A stretch of DNA of 64,000 bases from Phaffia rhodozyma (GCA_014706385.1 JACGZH010000002.1:1488001-1552000); one strand, 5' to 3'. Shown: positions 23,193-39,585, numbered from the stretch's first letter. Program-made: numbers and translations. Notes: generated by a model from the sequence alone, not told the origin.

Positions 23193-24358
23193 GAGCTCTC
23201 CCGTGAATCTGATGTCAACGGAGAGAGAGAGACGGAGCGAAACAGCCAATTGTATGAGCGAGTGAGTGAGTGGGTTGGGGGTGAGTTTTTGTCGAGAGAG
23301 AGAACGAGAAAGGACGAAGAGAAAAGAGAAATAAAGAAGGAAATGAACGAATGGATGGATGAATGAATGAAGAGAGTATATCGAGGGCAAAAACAGGCAC
23401 AAGGCACAGACAAAAAAAAATAACCTCCCAGGGACAGGCACAAAAGAGACGGAAGATCGCCCGCTCGAAGGAGGATCCGAGCACCAGCTGCCCGACCGCC
23501 TTCGGCACCGCTGTCTGGTGCTAACCGACGGCGTTATTGATCATGTCACGTGGAAATGGTAAACAAGCGGGTCCTCAGATGACGACAGCGTTCAAGAAAA
23601 AAGGGGCGAGGGTTATTAATGATTTTTCTTTACGTGGCTGTGCATTAATGGAAAATTAGTTTAACTCTTTTTTTTTTCCTTCTTCTTCCCGTTCGGCGCC
23701 TCGTCCGGATAGCCTTCGCAGCCTTCGGAAATCGCCACGTGTCGCAGGCCGAATGCTGAAAGTATCAATTGGCAATACATAGAACGCAGGCAAAGCCGGC
23801 CTAAATTCAAATTGATTTTCAGATATGACGTAGAGTTTAACCAAATTCTCCGAGTGAGCCTTCCGCCGAGAGGCATTCTGTACCATCGTTCATTACCACC
23901 GAGCAAAATGGAGAACAACCTTCACATACTCAAAGAGAACGATGTACAAAGGGAAGAACAGGCTCAAAACGGAGGAAAATCTCAACTTTCTCAAGAATTC
24001 TGAATACTTCTTATTTGTAATCGCACTAAGGGAAATCCGTAACTAGGCTTCAGATGAAACCGTGTTGTTTCACTTGGTCGGGTCGTTCTGATTAAGGTCG
24101 TTCTAATTAAGTAGACGATCAATGACAGATGAATAATTACGTTCTGTTCCTTTGGACGCTTCGTTCGGCACGGATCCTTTTTTTCCTGCTTATTCGCACT
24201 GTGTACTGTGTATTTTGAGTATGTAATATGTAATATGTAATATGTAATATGTAATATGTACTCTGTATCTTAAACACCACAAACCCTGATCCGATCCTGA
24301 CCACACGCCCAACCGTCCACATTAACGCACATAAGCACACCCCTGCCGTGTTATCAAC
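23193..24358. other. Divergent intergenic region upstream of the homeodomain and phosphatase genes
   Basis: About 1.2 kb with no convincing exon. Purine-rich runs lie beside the homeodomain gene, and E-box-like CACGTG cores occur near 23545 and 23735. A heptamer tandem repeat at 24221-24260 lies about 100 bp before the next ATG. Confidence 0.5.
24221..24260. repeat. Heptamer tandem repeat (ATGTAAT)n
   Basis: Five full copies and a partial sixth of ATGTAAT are tandem, with no mismatch seen, 99 bp upstream of the phosphatase-family ATG. Confidence 0.9.
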
Positions 24359-25419
24359 ATGGCTGATCTCATCGTTCATCTCATCAGACATGGACAAACG
24401 GACGACAACGCCAACAAAATCATTCAAGTACGTTCCTTCACCAGAAGTGGTAATTTTCCACGTTTCCGCTTCCCTTCTCCTACTGACTCACTCATGCAAC
24501 CTTACACAAAAGGGACAGAAAGACACTCCGCTCAATCAGGCAGGTATCCATCAGGCTAGTCTCTTGGCGAGTAATGCATTTGCTCCGAGTGTCATCGACG
24601 GTTGGTCTTACGTCTGGTCTAGCGATCTTATGAGAGCAGCCCAGGTTTGTTTACTTCTCTTTTTAGACTTAAAAGGCCTCATTCTTCATGGTTCACCCTG
24701 CTCTAATGGCGTTCTTCTATTTTATAGACCGCAAAGATCCTGCTGTCGGCATCAGCGACGCCTCCTACGTTGATGACTACACCAAGACTGCGTGAAAGAG
24801 TGAGCAACTTCTTCTTCTTATTCCTCTCTTTTCCTCTTGTGTTTTTCCCAGATCTGTCAGTCTATTGAAAGCTCATGCCCGCATGTCTGGTTTGTCCCCA
24901 TTTTCATTAGTACATGTCGTCCCTCCAAGGGCTTGAAATCTCGGCACTTTCTTCCCGACCTATGCCGGCAAATGCAGAGACGGTTCCGCAGATGCAAGCC
25001 AGAGGGCTCGCTTTCTGGAAAGATGAAATCCTAAGCCTCGCCGAGAAGGCCAACGGAGACACCGTTGCATTGGTTTCCCACGGAGCTTTCCGTGAGTCAC
25101 GTCTGTTGAGTCTTGCTCATATAGCCTCTCCTATAATATGTTTGATCTATTGGACTTTATCTTTCTTTATTTCAACACACTGCAAAATGAACCATAAACA
25201 GTCCGTTGTCTTTTGAACCATCTCGTATCCGAAGGACTCCTCTCTCTTCCTCCAGACATTCACCCTGCCCTCCTGCCCAATACATCTGTCACGACGCTCC
25301 ACCTCAACCGGCAGGGTCTAGGTGTTCTCAAGACATGGGCAGATGTCTCGCATCTCGTAGGGCACGGTCCGACAGAGACTTTAGACAGCCGGTTGTTGAA
25401 CCTGTGCGGTGGAGAATAA
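24359..25419 (+). CDS. Histidine phosphatase (phosphoglycerate-mutase-like) family protein
   Basis: The enzyme belongs to the branch of the histidine phosphatase superfamily using a phosphohistidine intermediate; the substrate is unknown. Exons are 24359-24427, 24513-24644, 24728-24799, 24911-25091 and 25202-25419 (672 nt, 223 aa). The N-terminal catalytic motif is LIRHGQTDDN (nucleophile His in RHG), followed by KDTPLNQAG, SSDLMRAAQTAKILL, the acid-residue region LRER, and the second His in VALVSHGAF. These are in the right order and the length is normal. No signal peptide is visible. It could be a metabolite phosphatase of the cobC/TIGAR/fructose-bisphosphatase-like group rather than a mutase, since the mutase-specific features are not evident. 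Confidence 0.85.
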
Positions 25420-26086
25420 AGTTAGACAGACTACCGGCTGAACATCTAGACATCAGACCGGCCTTTTCCCTTTCACACGTGTTGTCTGTCTGTCTGTCTG
25501 TTTTTTCTCAATTTATTTTCTATTAGGAAAGAGAAAAAAACGGGATTCGTCTCCATAGATTTTTCATTTTTTCAATCTTTCCCATCATAGATGAATGAAT
25601 GCTCAAAACACTCCAGGCAAACAGAGTGCCCATCCGAATCTACAAACGGCCCATGCTGGATCCCATTCTGAAGGCTGATTTTAAAATGAACTCTGGTGTG
25701 AGGCTGGCATCAGGCTGAGACACAAAACGAGTGCATACGTCATCAAGTCATTCGTCGAGCGACTCTCCATCGAGAATTCCCTTCTCTTTGCAGCTTTTCC
25801 CGTCCTCTCTTTTCGTTCTCTCGTCCTCGTCTTGTTCTTCCCTCAACCATAACGCTCACTTTGGGTCTGGACTTACAGACTAAGCATCGAATCTTGCTCT
25901 TTCAAACTGAGTTCCGTTCTTCTTCCTCGGCTGAACCAATCTGCCGCGAGTCACTTCCTTCTACGCTCGTCCCTGTCCAGACTTCACCCGATCGCCCAGT
26001 TCCGATTGCAAGCCGTTCGAAACGTTTGCCTTTTCACATCCAGAGCTCATCCGAATTTTACTCATCCAAGCAGACCATTGCAACAG
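25420..26086. other. Intergenic region between phosphatase gene and UVE1
   Basis: No gene is seen. A short (GTCT)n run near 25483-25502 and T-rich sequence follow the phosphatase gene. Pyrimidine-rich sequence before 26087 probably belongs to the UVE1 promoter/leader. Confidence 0.5.
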
Positions 26087-28798
26087 ATGCCTCCTAGGCC
26101 TACCCGTCGAGCCTCAAGTGCGGCTTCGAGAGCGATTGCTGCCTCTGCAGCCGAGGCCACATCCTATCGCTCTTCGTCCGTCTCGTCCGTCTCGTCCGTC
26201 TCTCCTTCGCCAGAGCCATCGTCTTCGGCTGATCTTGCGCCTGCGCCTGCGAAAAAGAGGATGGCTCGACGAAAGAGCAAAAAGCTAACGCCAATCGTAG
26301 GAACGAATGATGTGGAGATGAACCCACCGCCCTCGCCGACTACCGCGTCTTCCTTGTCGGACCCTGCTACGCCGTCCCCACCGCCAAAGGCTGCATCCAA
26401 GACATTGGCAAAACACGGAAAGAAGCGAAAGTCCGGAGATCTTGAGGCGGGTGAAGAAGCTGCATACGTCGTCGACGATAAAGATATGGAAGACCTCCTG
26501 ACTGTTAAGAAGGAAGAAGACGAAGAGGAGGAGGAACAAACACCAAAGCCGAAACGGGCTAGAAAGAAGGCTGCACCGCAATACCAACTTGGAGAAGACG
26601 GCGAGGTCCTCAAGGGTGAAGATGGGAATTCAATGCTGAAGGTGAAGCAACCTAGAGGGAAGGGAAAGGAGATAGTGATCCATGATGTGCCGGTGGTGGA
26701 AAAACTGCCTACGACATTTAAAGGAAGACTGGGTTATGTATGTCATTTTCTTTCGTTTATTCCCGTACTCTAATCTATCGTCCCTTCTGACGATGATCTG
26801 GTCCCTCAATGAGGTCGAAATGAACACATTTCTATAGGCCTGCTTGAACTCGCTCCTCCGAAACGCGAAACCTCCCATATTCTGCTCCCGGACGCTCCGC
26901 CTGAAAGGATTCCTCAACGATAATGGTATGAATAGGCTCGTCGAGCTTACTACCCAGAACACAAAGGACTTGATCACCATTCTTGAGTGGAATGCGAAGA
27001 ACGGTATCCGTTTGTTCAGGCTGAGCTCTGAAGTGATTTTCTTCCTCCTTCTTTTTTTGTTGGCTGGACCGTCCTGACGGCGCTCTCGCTATCTTTTCCT
27101 TGTCCGAATCAGATGTTTCCTTTCGCGTCTCACAAGGAACATGGGTACAATATCCGAGAGACTTTGCCCGAAGCAATGAAAAATATGGCAGAAGCAGGAA
27201 GGATCGCCAAGGAACACGACATGCGGATCACCGTCCACCCGGGTCAATGGTTCGTCTCCATATAACCCTCTCTTTCCTGCTTTTGGCTGTCTTGCTTGAC
27301 TGACTCGTTTCGCTCTCCGCGGATGAATCCCTGTCATTAAACATACCTGTGTCTGCTCTATTTACTCCTAACAGGACCCAACTGGCGAGTCCGACCGCTA
27401 GCGTGGTCGAAAACGCGCTTCTAGAGCTTGATTATCAATGCGACATGCTTGAGTCGATGGGCATCGGCAAAGACGGCGTCATGATCATACACATGGTTCG
27501 AGATTTCCCTCCTCTTCATTCATGTTTCATCTCCGTCTTTGGCTGGCAGATACGTCAACTGGCAAGCTGATGGTGTCCTCTTCTTCGAATTTTCATTATG
27601 TGCTTTTCATGCGTACCGCAGGGAGGAATGTATGGCGACAAACAGGCGACGCTCGAGAGGTTCAGGGAGAACTATCCTAGGTGCTCTGAGAAGGTCAAAC
27701 AGCGCTTGGTATTGGAAAATGATGAGGTAGGAACCCAACTCTTTCTCCTCTTTTTAGCTGGCATGTACTTCTTGGTTTTGGTACAGATCAATGATACTAA
27801 CTATGCATGGTTGAACATCAAATGTTTTCGATCTAAACAGATATGCTATTCTGCTTCGGACTTGCTTCCAGTCTGTGACGAACTGAAGATTCCCTTGGTC
27901 TTCGATTATGTATGTCACGCTTCTTTTTAAGGCGATATTTTGCGTTGCTCTAGGCTAATTGTCTCTGTATTGGCCTACTTTTCTCGATCACGTTGACCGT
28001 GATGCAGCATCATGACTGGATCAACCCATCAGATCTACCTCCCCCATTGCTGATGCCTTTCATCCTCAAGACTTGGGAACCTAAAGGGATTCGAGTTAAA
28101 CAGCATCTATCTGAAGCCAGGCATGGCGCACTTACGATCATGGAACGCCGTGGGCATTCGGATCGATGTGACCGGCTGCCGCTCGCCCTGGATGAGAGTA
28201 GGGAGATCACCTTACGGGCGATTGATGAAAAGAAACGAAGGGAGGATGCAGGCGAGACCATCTCGGAGGAGGAATCAAAGTTACTGGGATTGCAAGAGGG
28301 GAATCCAAGGCATGAGGCTTTGAAGCCGGATATTCTATCAGAGTTCGGACTCAGGATGGGTCTGCCGGATGATGTCGATTTGATGATCGAGGCTAAAGGT
28401 GAGAAACTTGAGACTCGTTCTTGTTTTGAATTTGACTTCTTGTCTTGGCTAACTTGATCCTCGTTCTGCGTTTTGTGCCCGACCATGACGTTGACAGACA
28501 AAGAACAAGCCGTTCTTCACCTATTCAATCTCTATAATCTGGGCCCGGTCCACCGAGGATCTTATCTTCCTCCGAAACCGACACCGACGTTTGCTGAAAG
28601 CACTGATTCAGGGGAAGATGACGGTGCCGTCATCCTCGACGCTGAAGGGCATTCTGTCTCGGCCACTTCTGGAAAACCGAAGTTGACGCCGATGGCAAAG
28701 GCGAAGAAGGCAAAAGCGAAAGCCAAAGTTGAAGCCAGACAGCGAAGAGAGCAGAAAGCGGCGGACAAGGAGGCTGCTGAGGAGGCCGCCGCTCTTGC

Positions 28799-28829
<31 letters not shown>

Positions 28830-29216
28830 AAGAAACCGAGTGTGAAGTCAAAGAAAGCAGTCTCGACTGCTAAATCAAAGGCGAAACCTTCGCCAAAGGC
28901 TAAGGCTAAGGCTGATGTCGACCCCGAGATTAAAACCGAGATCGAAACCAAACAGAGCGAATCACCTGAAAAGGCAAAGACTACGGTCAAGAAGCCAGTG
29001 GCGGCCAAAGCAAAACCCAAAGCAACTCCCAGAGCAGTACCAGCCAAGAAACGATCCAAAAAGGAAACGGTCAAGGCAGAGATTGAAGAAGAGATGGATG
29101 AAGAAGAGAAGGAAGATATGCTGGCTGATGCAGAGGTCGAGCTTGAAGTTGCCGCTCGTGTTCATGCGGCTGGCTCAGAGTCAGAGTTGTCAGATCAAGA
29201 TTCTGCGACCGGATGA
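26087..29216 (+). CDS. UVE1: UV damage endonuclease Uve1 (UVDE)
   Basis: UVDE nicks DNA 5' of cyclobutane dimers, 6-4 photoproducts and other lesions, starting an alternative excision repair. Exons are 26087-26737, 26838-27032, 27113-27249, 27375-27495, 27622-27726, 27841-27909, 28008-28398 and 28498-29216 (2,388 nt, 795 aa). The TIM-barrel core follows a ~210-residue disordered N-terminal extension: GRLGYACLNSLLR, LTTQNTKDLITILEWNAKNGIRLFRLSSEMFPFASH, ITVHPGQW, VMIIHMGGMYGDK, LVLENDE, IPLVFDYHHDW. The HPGQW, ENDE and DYHHDW residues supply the metal-binding His/Glu/Asp set. The C-terminal ~200 residues are very rich in Lys, Ala and Glu, probably nuclear-targeting or DNA-binding. Alternative starts or targeting could also send it to mitochondria, as reported for a Cryptococcus homologue. 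Confidence 0.94.
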
Positions 29217-29955
29217 TCAACAATCATATTCAACTGGATCCTTCCCTCCTCTGCCCTTTCTTCTAATCACAATCCCAGTATTTCTTCGCATCATTTTTTT
29301 CTCTTCGTTACTTCCTTAATCTACTCTACTCTTTTGTTGTATCGATTTTGATTCGATGAAAACTGTAACAAGGGAATTTAGACTGTACTTTTTTTCCTCC
29401 TTTTTTTTCTAATTCTTTATTAGTTCTCCTCTAGTTATCATTCTGTTTCTATACCGTGCATTGTTTACTCTAGTGTGTTACTACTCTGTGTTTTACTCTC
29501 TGCTCGTCTTCTTTTTGGGAAAGAGAAGAAAAAATCCCCTCCCCTTTCCACCACATTCATGGACGAAAACGACGAGCCATCAGTAGAACAATACATTTAT
29601 TGGTACAGGGAACAATTGAAATTAAGACGAAATCAAAAGAGGACGAAGGGAGATTGAAGTTTCACCTCATTCAGAAAGCTGTAGAATCTAATAACCATAG
29701 ACAAAGACAGAGACAGAACGGTTGACTATATGAAAGAAGAAAACTCTCAAATTGTTGAAGATGTAGTAAAAGAGAAGACGCGAGTGAAGAGAAAGACGCA
29801 TGTTGACATGAGATAAAACAAGATAGCTACATTTGGAGATATAAACTTCAAGGTGCAAGATGGACAAGGCAAACGGCTTCGTAGAGATGATCCTCCCACG
29901 GAAGAAAGGAAGGTTGGGAGGAACAGTGTGCAGGCGGGAAACGACTCGACCTGGA
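29217..29955. other. Convergent intergenic region
   Basis: This lies between the 3' ends of UVE1 and the serine-rich gene. It is T-rich on the left and contains short open frames only. Nothing recognisable is seen. Confidence 0.55.
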
Positions 29956-31461
29956 CTAAAAGAACCCATGACCAGCGCCTGCTTCTTTTGTGCTATGTTT
30001 GAAGACTTTATTAATCCCTCCGAACGAGAATCCAGATAAGAATCGTTTCGCCAATGGTGGAGCTGTCGTCGTCGGTATTGGACAGCTGACAGGAGACGCT
30101 GAAGACGAGGGACCGATCGATGAAGATTGCAAAAGTGGTAAGGTAGGTAACGATGGTGGCGGTGAGGTCTGATTCAGATGGCTATCTGTCGAGGAAGAAG
30201 AGGAATGAGAGTGAGTTGTAGGGATATTTCCGGAATCAAGCCCTGCATTGGGTGTGGTAGAAGACGGGCATAGTTCTGGAGTCTCAATTGGAGATGGGGC
30301 CTTGACGATTTCGCCTCCAAAGATGGAGGATGAATGAAAGTCGGGAAAGAACGAGCTATTGGCTTCTGAGGAAGGCATGCCGTCGTAAGCGGCCGGCTTA
30401 TCAATTCGAGGTGATTTCGTGTCTGGCATCCAGGGAGGAGAGACGGAAGGCATAGAAAGGTCGCCTCGCATCTGGCTTGGAGAGAGGAGGGGAGATTCAT
30501 CCGCTTGAGGACTGGAAGAGGGCGAGTGATCCAGCCGAAGCAGAGCGACCGAGTGATTGAGACCAACTGGACCGTCTTTGCCAGAAGAACGATCTGCTGG
30601 GTCTCTTCGGGTCAGTGTGACCTCATCGACGACTACGTCTGTACCGAACCTGTTGAACATGCCACTGTTTTCCCAGTCTACTTCGTCCATAAGCCCACCC
30701 GGTAACAATGGAGATAGCTTCCCATATTTCTCTCCTATTCTTTTCCTTTCCGCTTTCTTCTTCTCCCTCTCATCGTCATCTTTTCGTTTCTTTTTTTTAG
30801 CGCCTGAACTCCAAGGTGCGTCTTCCCATTCGCCTTGGAGACCTAAATCTGTTCCACGATAGCAGGCCAGGCAGCATGCTCGAAGAGCTTCTGTTGGATC
30901 ATCTAAATGACTCGAGGATCGACCGGCTAAACTACTACTACTCGTTGAAGATGATCTATTCGGCCGCGGTCGAGACATAAATCCTGATAGCATGGAACTC
31001 TCGTGCGAGGGGGCAGAAGAAGACATGGCAATAGGTGCGCTAGGGACTCGTTCTCTTGGTGATATAGGCGAGGTCTTGAGCGATATGAATGACTTGACGT
31101 GTCCAGTACTTTGATGGTCCAATCTCGTCCAACTGGATCCTGAGCTGTCGCTACTATGAACCAAGCATGGTCGTAGGTGCTGGTTATTGCTTTGTCGATC
31201 AATCGAATTTGACCGGGTATGAGACCGTGTCAGTGATGGTACACGTACGCATATCCGACGAGGAGATGTAGGAATGAAGGACGCTGTATCGATTATCGGG
31301 CGCCCCAACTCAATTCGAGGTCAGTAGAATCTAAACAAAGATAACAACTTGTTGATATGAAAACACTTACGATCATCCAAGGATTCTTCAGAAGGAGCTT
31401 TGGAAAACGAGAGTGACATCGACCTTGAAGGTGGTTGTTGAGGCACAGTGACGTCCGACAT
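29956..31461 (-). CDS. Serine-rich protein of unknown function
   Basis: Two exons, 31461-31371 and 31283-29956, give 1,419 nt (472 aa). The intron has GTAAGT, a CTGAC branch-like motif and an AG acceptor, and only this acceptor keeps frame. The protein starts MSDVTVPQQPPSRSMSLSFS and is rich in Ser/Pro throughout. The most ordered-looking part is in the middle: a short Cys pair (ACCLACYRG), the WEDAPWSSG segment, a strongly basic run (KKKKRKDDDEREKKKAERKR) and GLMDEVDWENSGMFNRFGTDVVVDEVTLTRRD. It ends FLSGFSFGGINKVFKHSTKEAGAGHGFF. No known domain is recognised. The basic run could act as a nuclear signal, and SxS clusters suggest phosphorylation; both are inference. Confidence 0.7.
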
Positions 31462-32280
31462 CTTGTCAGCCTTTCACTTCTTGTCCAACACTATTGAACA
31501 AAAAGTGATCTATAAATGGGGCATACATTCTCCTAAGTTGAACTCTAGGTTTGCCTTTCTCGGCATCAGGAAGGACAATGATATGTGTGACGGGCTCAAA
31601 CTCGACGGCACGGGAATGTCTCTTGGTCAGAGTGCTTGTGCTTGTTTGGTTGTGAGCACTGAGTCGAGAGCTCTTATCGTCAGGTAAACTGATTTTTGAA
31701 CGGGCACTGCTGTGTTCGACTCTAGAAGGCTCATGCAGGCGTGCCTCTCGAAATGTGGGTGATAGAGAGAAGCTTCGGACAGATGATCCCTCCTGGATAT
31801 CTTGTAGGTCTAGATGTGAATGGCATATAGCCATGATTTGGTAAAGGGAATTGTACTGGCGGTGATGTTGGTGGTGTTGTTGTTGATGATGATGGTAGTA
31901 GTAACAGTATTGGATATCGACGGAGATGGAGGAAAGGCGGGAAGGACCCAGGCCGTTTCCTCGAGGAACTTTCAGGAACAGGAACTAGTGGAATACCCGG
32001 AGGAACGTTCAGGAACAGTAATTTTATGCCAAGATCATCTGCCCTTGCTGCGCATTCCTCTCTTGATCACGCGTTCTCCACACTCTTTACGTAAGTGCGC
32101 AATGGTAAAAACGTATCTGACGCGGTATAGACGTGTCATGAGGAATAGTCCAAACTACAATATATAATACAGAAACAGGAAGCATCTCAAAAGAGACAAG
32201 CAAGCATCACACAGAGTAATCGAATTGACAGCCGTAGGATGCATTAAAACTGAAGGACAGGGTGAGAAGAAGAGCGCATG
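31462..32280. other. Interval between the serine-rich gene and APM4
   Basis: A 122-codon minus-strand frame at 31466-31834 (MAICHSHLDLQDIQEG...VTHIIVLPDAEKGKPRVQ) has a coding-like composition. It could be an upstream exon of the serine-rich gene or a separate small gene, but no good donor/acceptor pair joins it to the next exon. The rest (31835-32280) shows nothing recognisable. Confidence 0.4.
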
Positions 32281-34760
32281 TTAGTTCAACGGAGAGGTTA
32301 CCTGATGATACGACAGCGTGTGCTTGAACAGCCACTCACCCGAACTTGATATGACCCTTGTGCTTTCGTCAGATATCTAGATCACAACAAGCGCATCCAA
32401 CTATCAGCTTGATTTTCTCTACTTATCAGCGAAGAGAACAGAGGGAAGAGAAACAAGGGCGTACCGAACCCATTTGACAGACTGATAGTTGCTCTTCTCA
32501 AACACCTTCAAGAAACGAACCAACAGCCCTGATGCGGTGAACATGACGACTGATAGGGTTTTTTTATATTATTATATCGAATTATTTTAATCATTTTTGA
32601 TCGATACAAAGAGATCATTCGTCAGTCAATAATGAATTTTGATATATCAGAGTCGAAAGAGAACCCACCAGAGAAATCAATGTTTATCGGAGGTCGAGAC
32701 CATGCGTGTCGGTGTGTGGTAGCTGTTAAGAAGGCTTCTGCGTGCAGCGTCACCTCTTGTCCACCTTGGAGACGAGGCATTCTAAAAGATTCCGAAGAAA
32801 AAAGAAAGAGCTGGAGAGTAAGAACTGGTGACCAACGCGAGGACTCGCAACGTTACTTTGGGGGAGAAAAAGATGATAGCAAGAGAGGACTTACTTCCAA
32901 ATGATCGCATTCTCGGCCGGAACATACTTAGCCTTCCCAACCATGACCTTGCAGTCAACCTTAGTCGTGTTCAACGGTGTCGGAATCCGAAGCACAATTC
33001 CACTTGCATTCAACTTGCCATCAAAGTTGGCCCGCAAATTGATCGTGTATTCCACCTTAGACTTTCCAATCTCATTCACGATTGGATGTAGTCGGAACGG
33101 CAAGTTAATATTTGTCGTTGATCGGTATCTGTTCGACACAAAAGCGCAAATCCATGTTAATAACCGGGCGTATAAAGACAGATAGAGAGCTTGGTGCCAG
33201 TCAGGTCCGAATATAACGACTGACCTCATAAGCTCGAATTCACCATCCGGAGGAATGAATGAAATTGATCGATCAGAATCAAACTTGCCGAGCCGAACAC
33301 ATTGATGGAACTGGCAATCGTCTAGCTCGACGGCGTCTGCTGAGCGGGATCGGTCACTGTTCTCGAGAAAGAAAACACGTAGCCAGGTATAATAAGTGCC
33401 GTGATCTCTTTGTGTGCACATACACGGACTGAGGTTACCTTTTTTCCAAAACCAGCTTGTCGTTCAGTCCGAATTTGCACTCTGGGGTTCCAGACAGATA
33501 TGCTCTCATAAGCACTTGACCGTCTACGTCCGCCCTCAACACGGTTCCTGTCACGTCCAAGAACAGTTGTTCGAATGATTGCATATCAACCGGAAAGAGT
33601 GTTAAGCGCTCTGTCCTTGACTCTTTTAATGGAAGATGTTGCGCATTCAAAGACTGACCAGTAGAGCTCATCAACAGATTGATGGTCTCGATTACGTCGA
33701 CAAATGCCTCATTCTTCCTGTACTTGACATCAGTCCCTCTCCATGACGTGTTTCCTGTGGCTTGAATGGTGATTTTTGAAGAATTGTCTCGCTTTATCGG
33801 AAAAGAAGTTGATTAGTCAACCAACGTCGGCAAGGTTGGACCCAGAGAGGTAATCGCTTACCAAAGATAGATCAGATTTGACTCCCTCTGTGGTAATGTA
33901 CATCTTTAAAGTGTCGGTCTCAGAGTTTTGAGGGTACCCAAAATCAAGAATTTCTGTATGCCACCCATAACGAGATATGAACCGAAACCAGTTTACAACA
34001 CATCCAAGATAGAAGAGACAGAGGATGTCGTAATATCGAGGGATACGCTTACCATCTAACAACTCATAAATCAACACAAAGTTGTTCTTCACACTCTCCT
34101 CGTCCAGCTTCCCAAGATATGATTTAGAAATGGAGATAAACCGATAGATGAATTCAAACACGAGAGCGGCCGACGCGTTCGTCCTATTGAAGCCACAATA
34201 GTTAAGTTAGCTCGCTATTTGGATAGAAACGAACATGGATAGAAATGAACGGAGCGTACTTTGTGACTGCTAGAACGTAAACATTGTTTACACGAACATG
34301 AAAGAACGACGTCGATCCCAATGTGATTATTGGAGATCGAACATCAGCGTTCGATACGACCTGAATCCGAAACACGTCTGCTATAGATCGCCTGAAGAGC
34401 CGAGGTAAGATGGACAGATCGAACGGGTCAGTATGCAAATGCAAGGATAGACCTAGGGAAAGCAGGAGAAAGAGATATGCACTTGAGATCCGCACGGAAC
34501 AGCCGAGAAATGAGGACCTGAGAATAAAACATTGAGATCAAATGTTAATCGATTCTCACTCAAACATCTGAACAGACCTTTTTCTGTCTTTCTACATAGA
34601 AGATAAACAGAGAGAGGCAGACGATAGAGAAACGAACCTCGCCCTTCTGATTGAACACAAAGAAAGCCTGAAGGTGAAGATGGAAGAAGGAGCCTCACAC
34701 ATCTTGTTAACTATCTCGCCATTCATCTACCACTAAGGAAGAAATACCTACAGAGATCAT
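32281..34760 (-). CDS. APM4: AP-2 adaptor complex mu subunit
   Basis: The medium chain of AP-2 recognises YxxPhi sorting signals and membrane lipids during clathrin-mediated endocytosis at the plasma membrane. Spliced blocks match the family in order: [13 protein letters not shown] (start codon exon has 9 coding nt), [156 protein letters not shown] [39 protein letters not shown], and [40 protein letters not shown] and KWVRY favour AP-2 over AP-1. The last few residues depend on one possible final intron, so the stop is 32281 or slightly upstream. The start is 300 bp from divergent CEF1. Confidence 0.92.
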
Positions 34761-35059
34761 GGCTTGCTAAGATGGAGTCCAAAGAATAAAATGGACCTCT
34801 TGATGTCGAGAGATGAAAGGCAGGCAGAACAAGAAAGCCAGAGACCGAGATGGTGTGGCACGGGAACTGTAAAAGCTGTGCAATGCCATGAACCGGTTAT
34901 GATTACACTGATTGAGAGCGGTTGACATCCGGTTCGAATGGTTCGTGCGTAACCATGGCTGTAAGCCCTTTCTTTTGTGCACGGACCCCCCGCCCTTGAG
35001 TTGGCTCGTTCCTCTTCCCACATCTCCCACAGACAGACGAGAACATCCGCTTGAGAAAC
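34761..35059. promoter_or_regulatory. Divergent APM4/CEF1 promoter
   Basis: These 299 bp separate two opposite start codons, each followed by an intron within 9 nt. They must contain both promoters. No specific site is claimed. Confidence 0.5.
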
Positions 35060-38619
<3,560 letters not shown>

Positions 38620-39585
38620 TTGTCTCGTAGGCTTCCTACTCTTTTGGCTCCTTTTCTTCCTTCGATTGGTCTCTGTGCTCTTTGTGATCTTTCTGTCTAG
38701 TTACCCGTACTCTTCCGTGTATTAAAGCCTTCTCTCTCTCCTTTTACTATCGTAAACCTCATAAAATCACCATGTTTATTGTCAGACCATCTTGTCTCTG
38801 GCTCGCGAGAAGCGAATGAGCATACATTTGAGCTCGGAAGATAAGCCACGTATTGACTAGCAAAGGAAAACTTGTCATGGCCTGATGGTGAACAACACCC
38901 GGACTTTAAAACCAGAAGGACAGGTCGAACTTCAACCGAGGGAAACCCGAACTGATGATTCTACAAAAGATTGATATCCTCCTCTGACATTCTGAGAATC
39001 GTTCGCGCGGTCCGTTCCTTCTAACTCATATGGATGACACGACGAAATAAACGTTTTGCTCGTCGATAGAGTCTCCCTTCTCCTTGCTCTTATTTAAGCG
39101 GACCGGCGCTCGTTCTGTTTGGTTTCCGCACGATATATCATTCTCGGCTGTTTATCTTTTTATTGACACGGATCGAACAGTGAAGGAGCAAGAGGTCTTG
39201 TTGAACGCTGTAAGACTCTGAAAAGAGTCTCTAGCAAAGGCTTCTGGGTGTTTACTTTCAAAATACTTTGGTTTTATGTTAGAGTGTCCTGAGCAGCCAA
39301 AGGACTCGTTGGGATAGGACGCTTCTTTGTGAGGAGTTTAAGTTCGCTTTTGTGTCCGATTTTTTGTTTAAGACATCAAATAGATGGAAAGAATGAAAAA
39401 AGTGACATGCAGAGCAAAGATTTTGATTACAAAAGGAAAGATAGCGAACAACATGGAGTTAAGAACGTAGGGAAGAATTACATGGAGGGTATACAAACAG
39501 GAACTAATGCACAAAGATAATCGAGTACTCGAAGAGAAAAGCAAAGAGAGAAAAGGCCCAGAGTACCAAAAAGAAATTAAACTAG
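38620..39585. other. Convergent intergenic region
   Basis: 966 bp between the 3' ends of CEF1 and the first sugar transporter. Only short frames are present; no RNA gene was recognised. Confidence 0.55.

Noticed and set aside
31284..31370. Apparent frame break between the first two exons of the serine-rich gene.
   Set aside because: An acceptor further downstream (exon 2 beginning at 31283) with a CTGAC branch-like motif restores frame across 1,419 nt.
38945..39005. TGATGA and CTGA boxes resembling a C/D snoRNA.
   Set aside because: Spacing is too short and no terminal stem or second box pair is visible.
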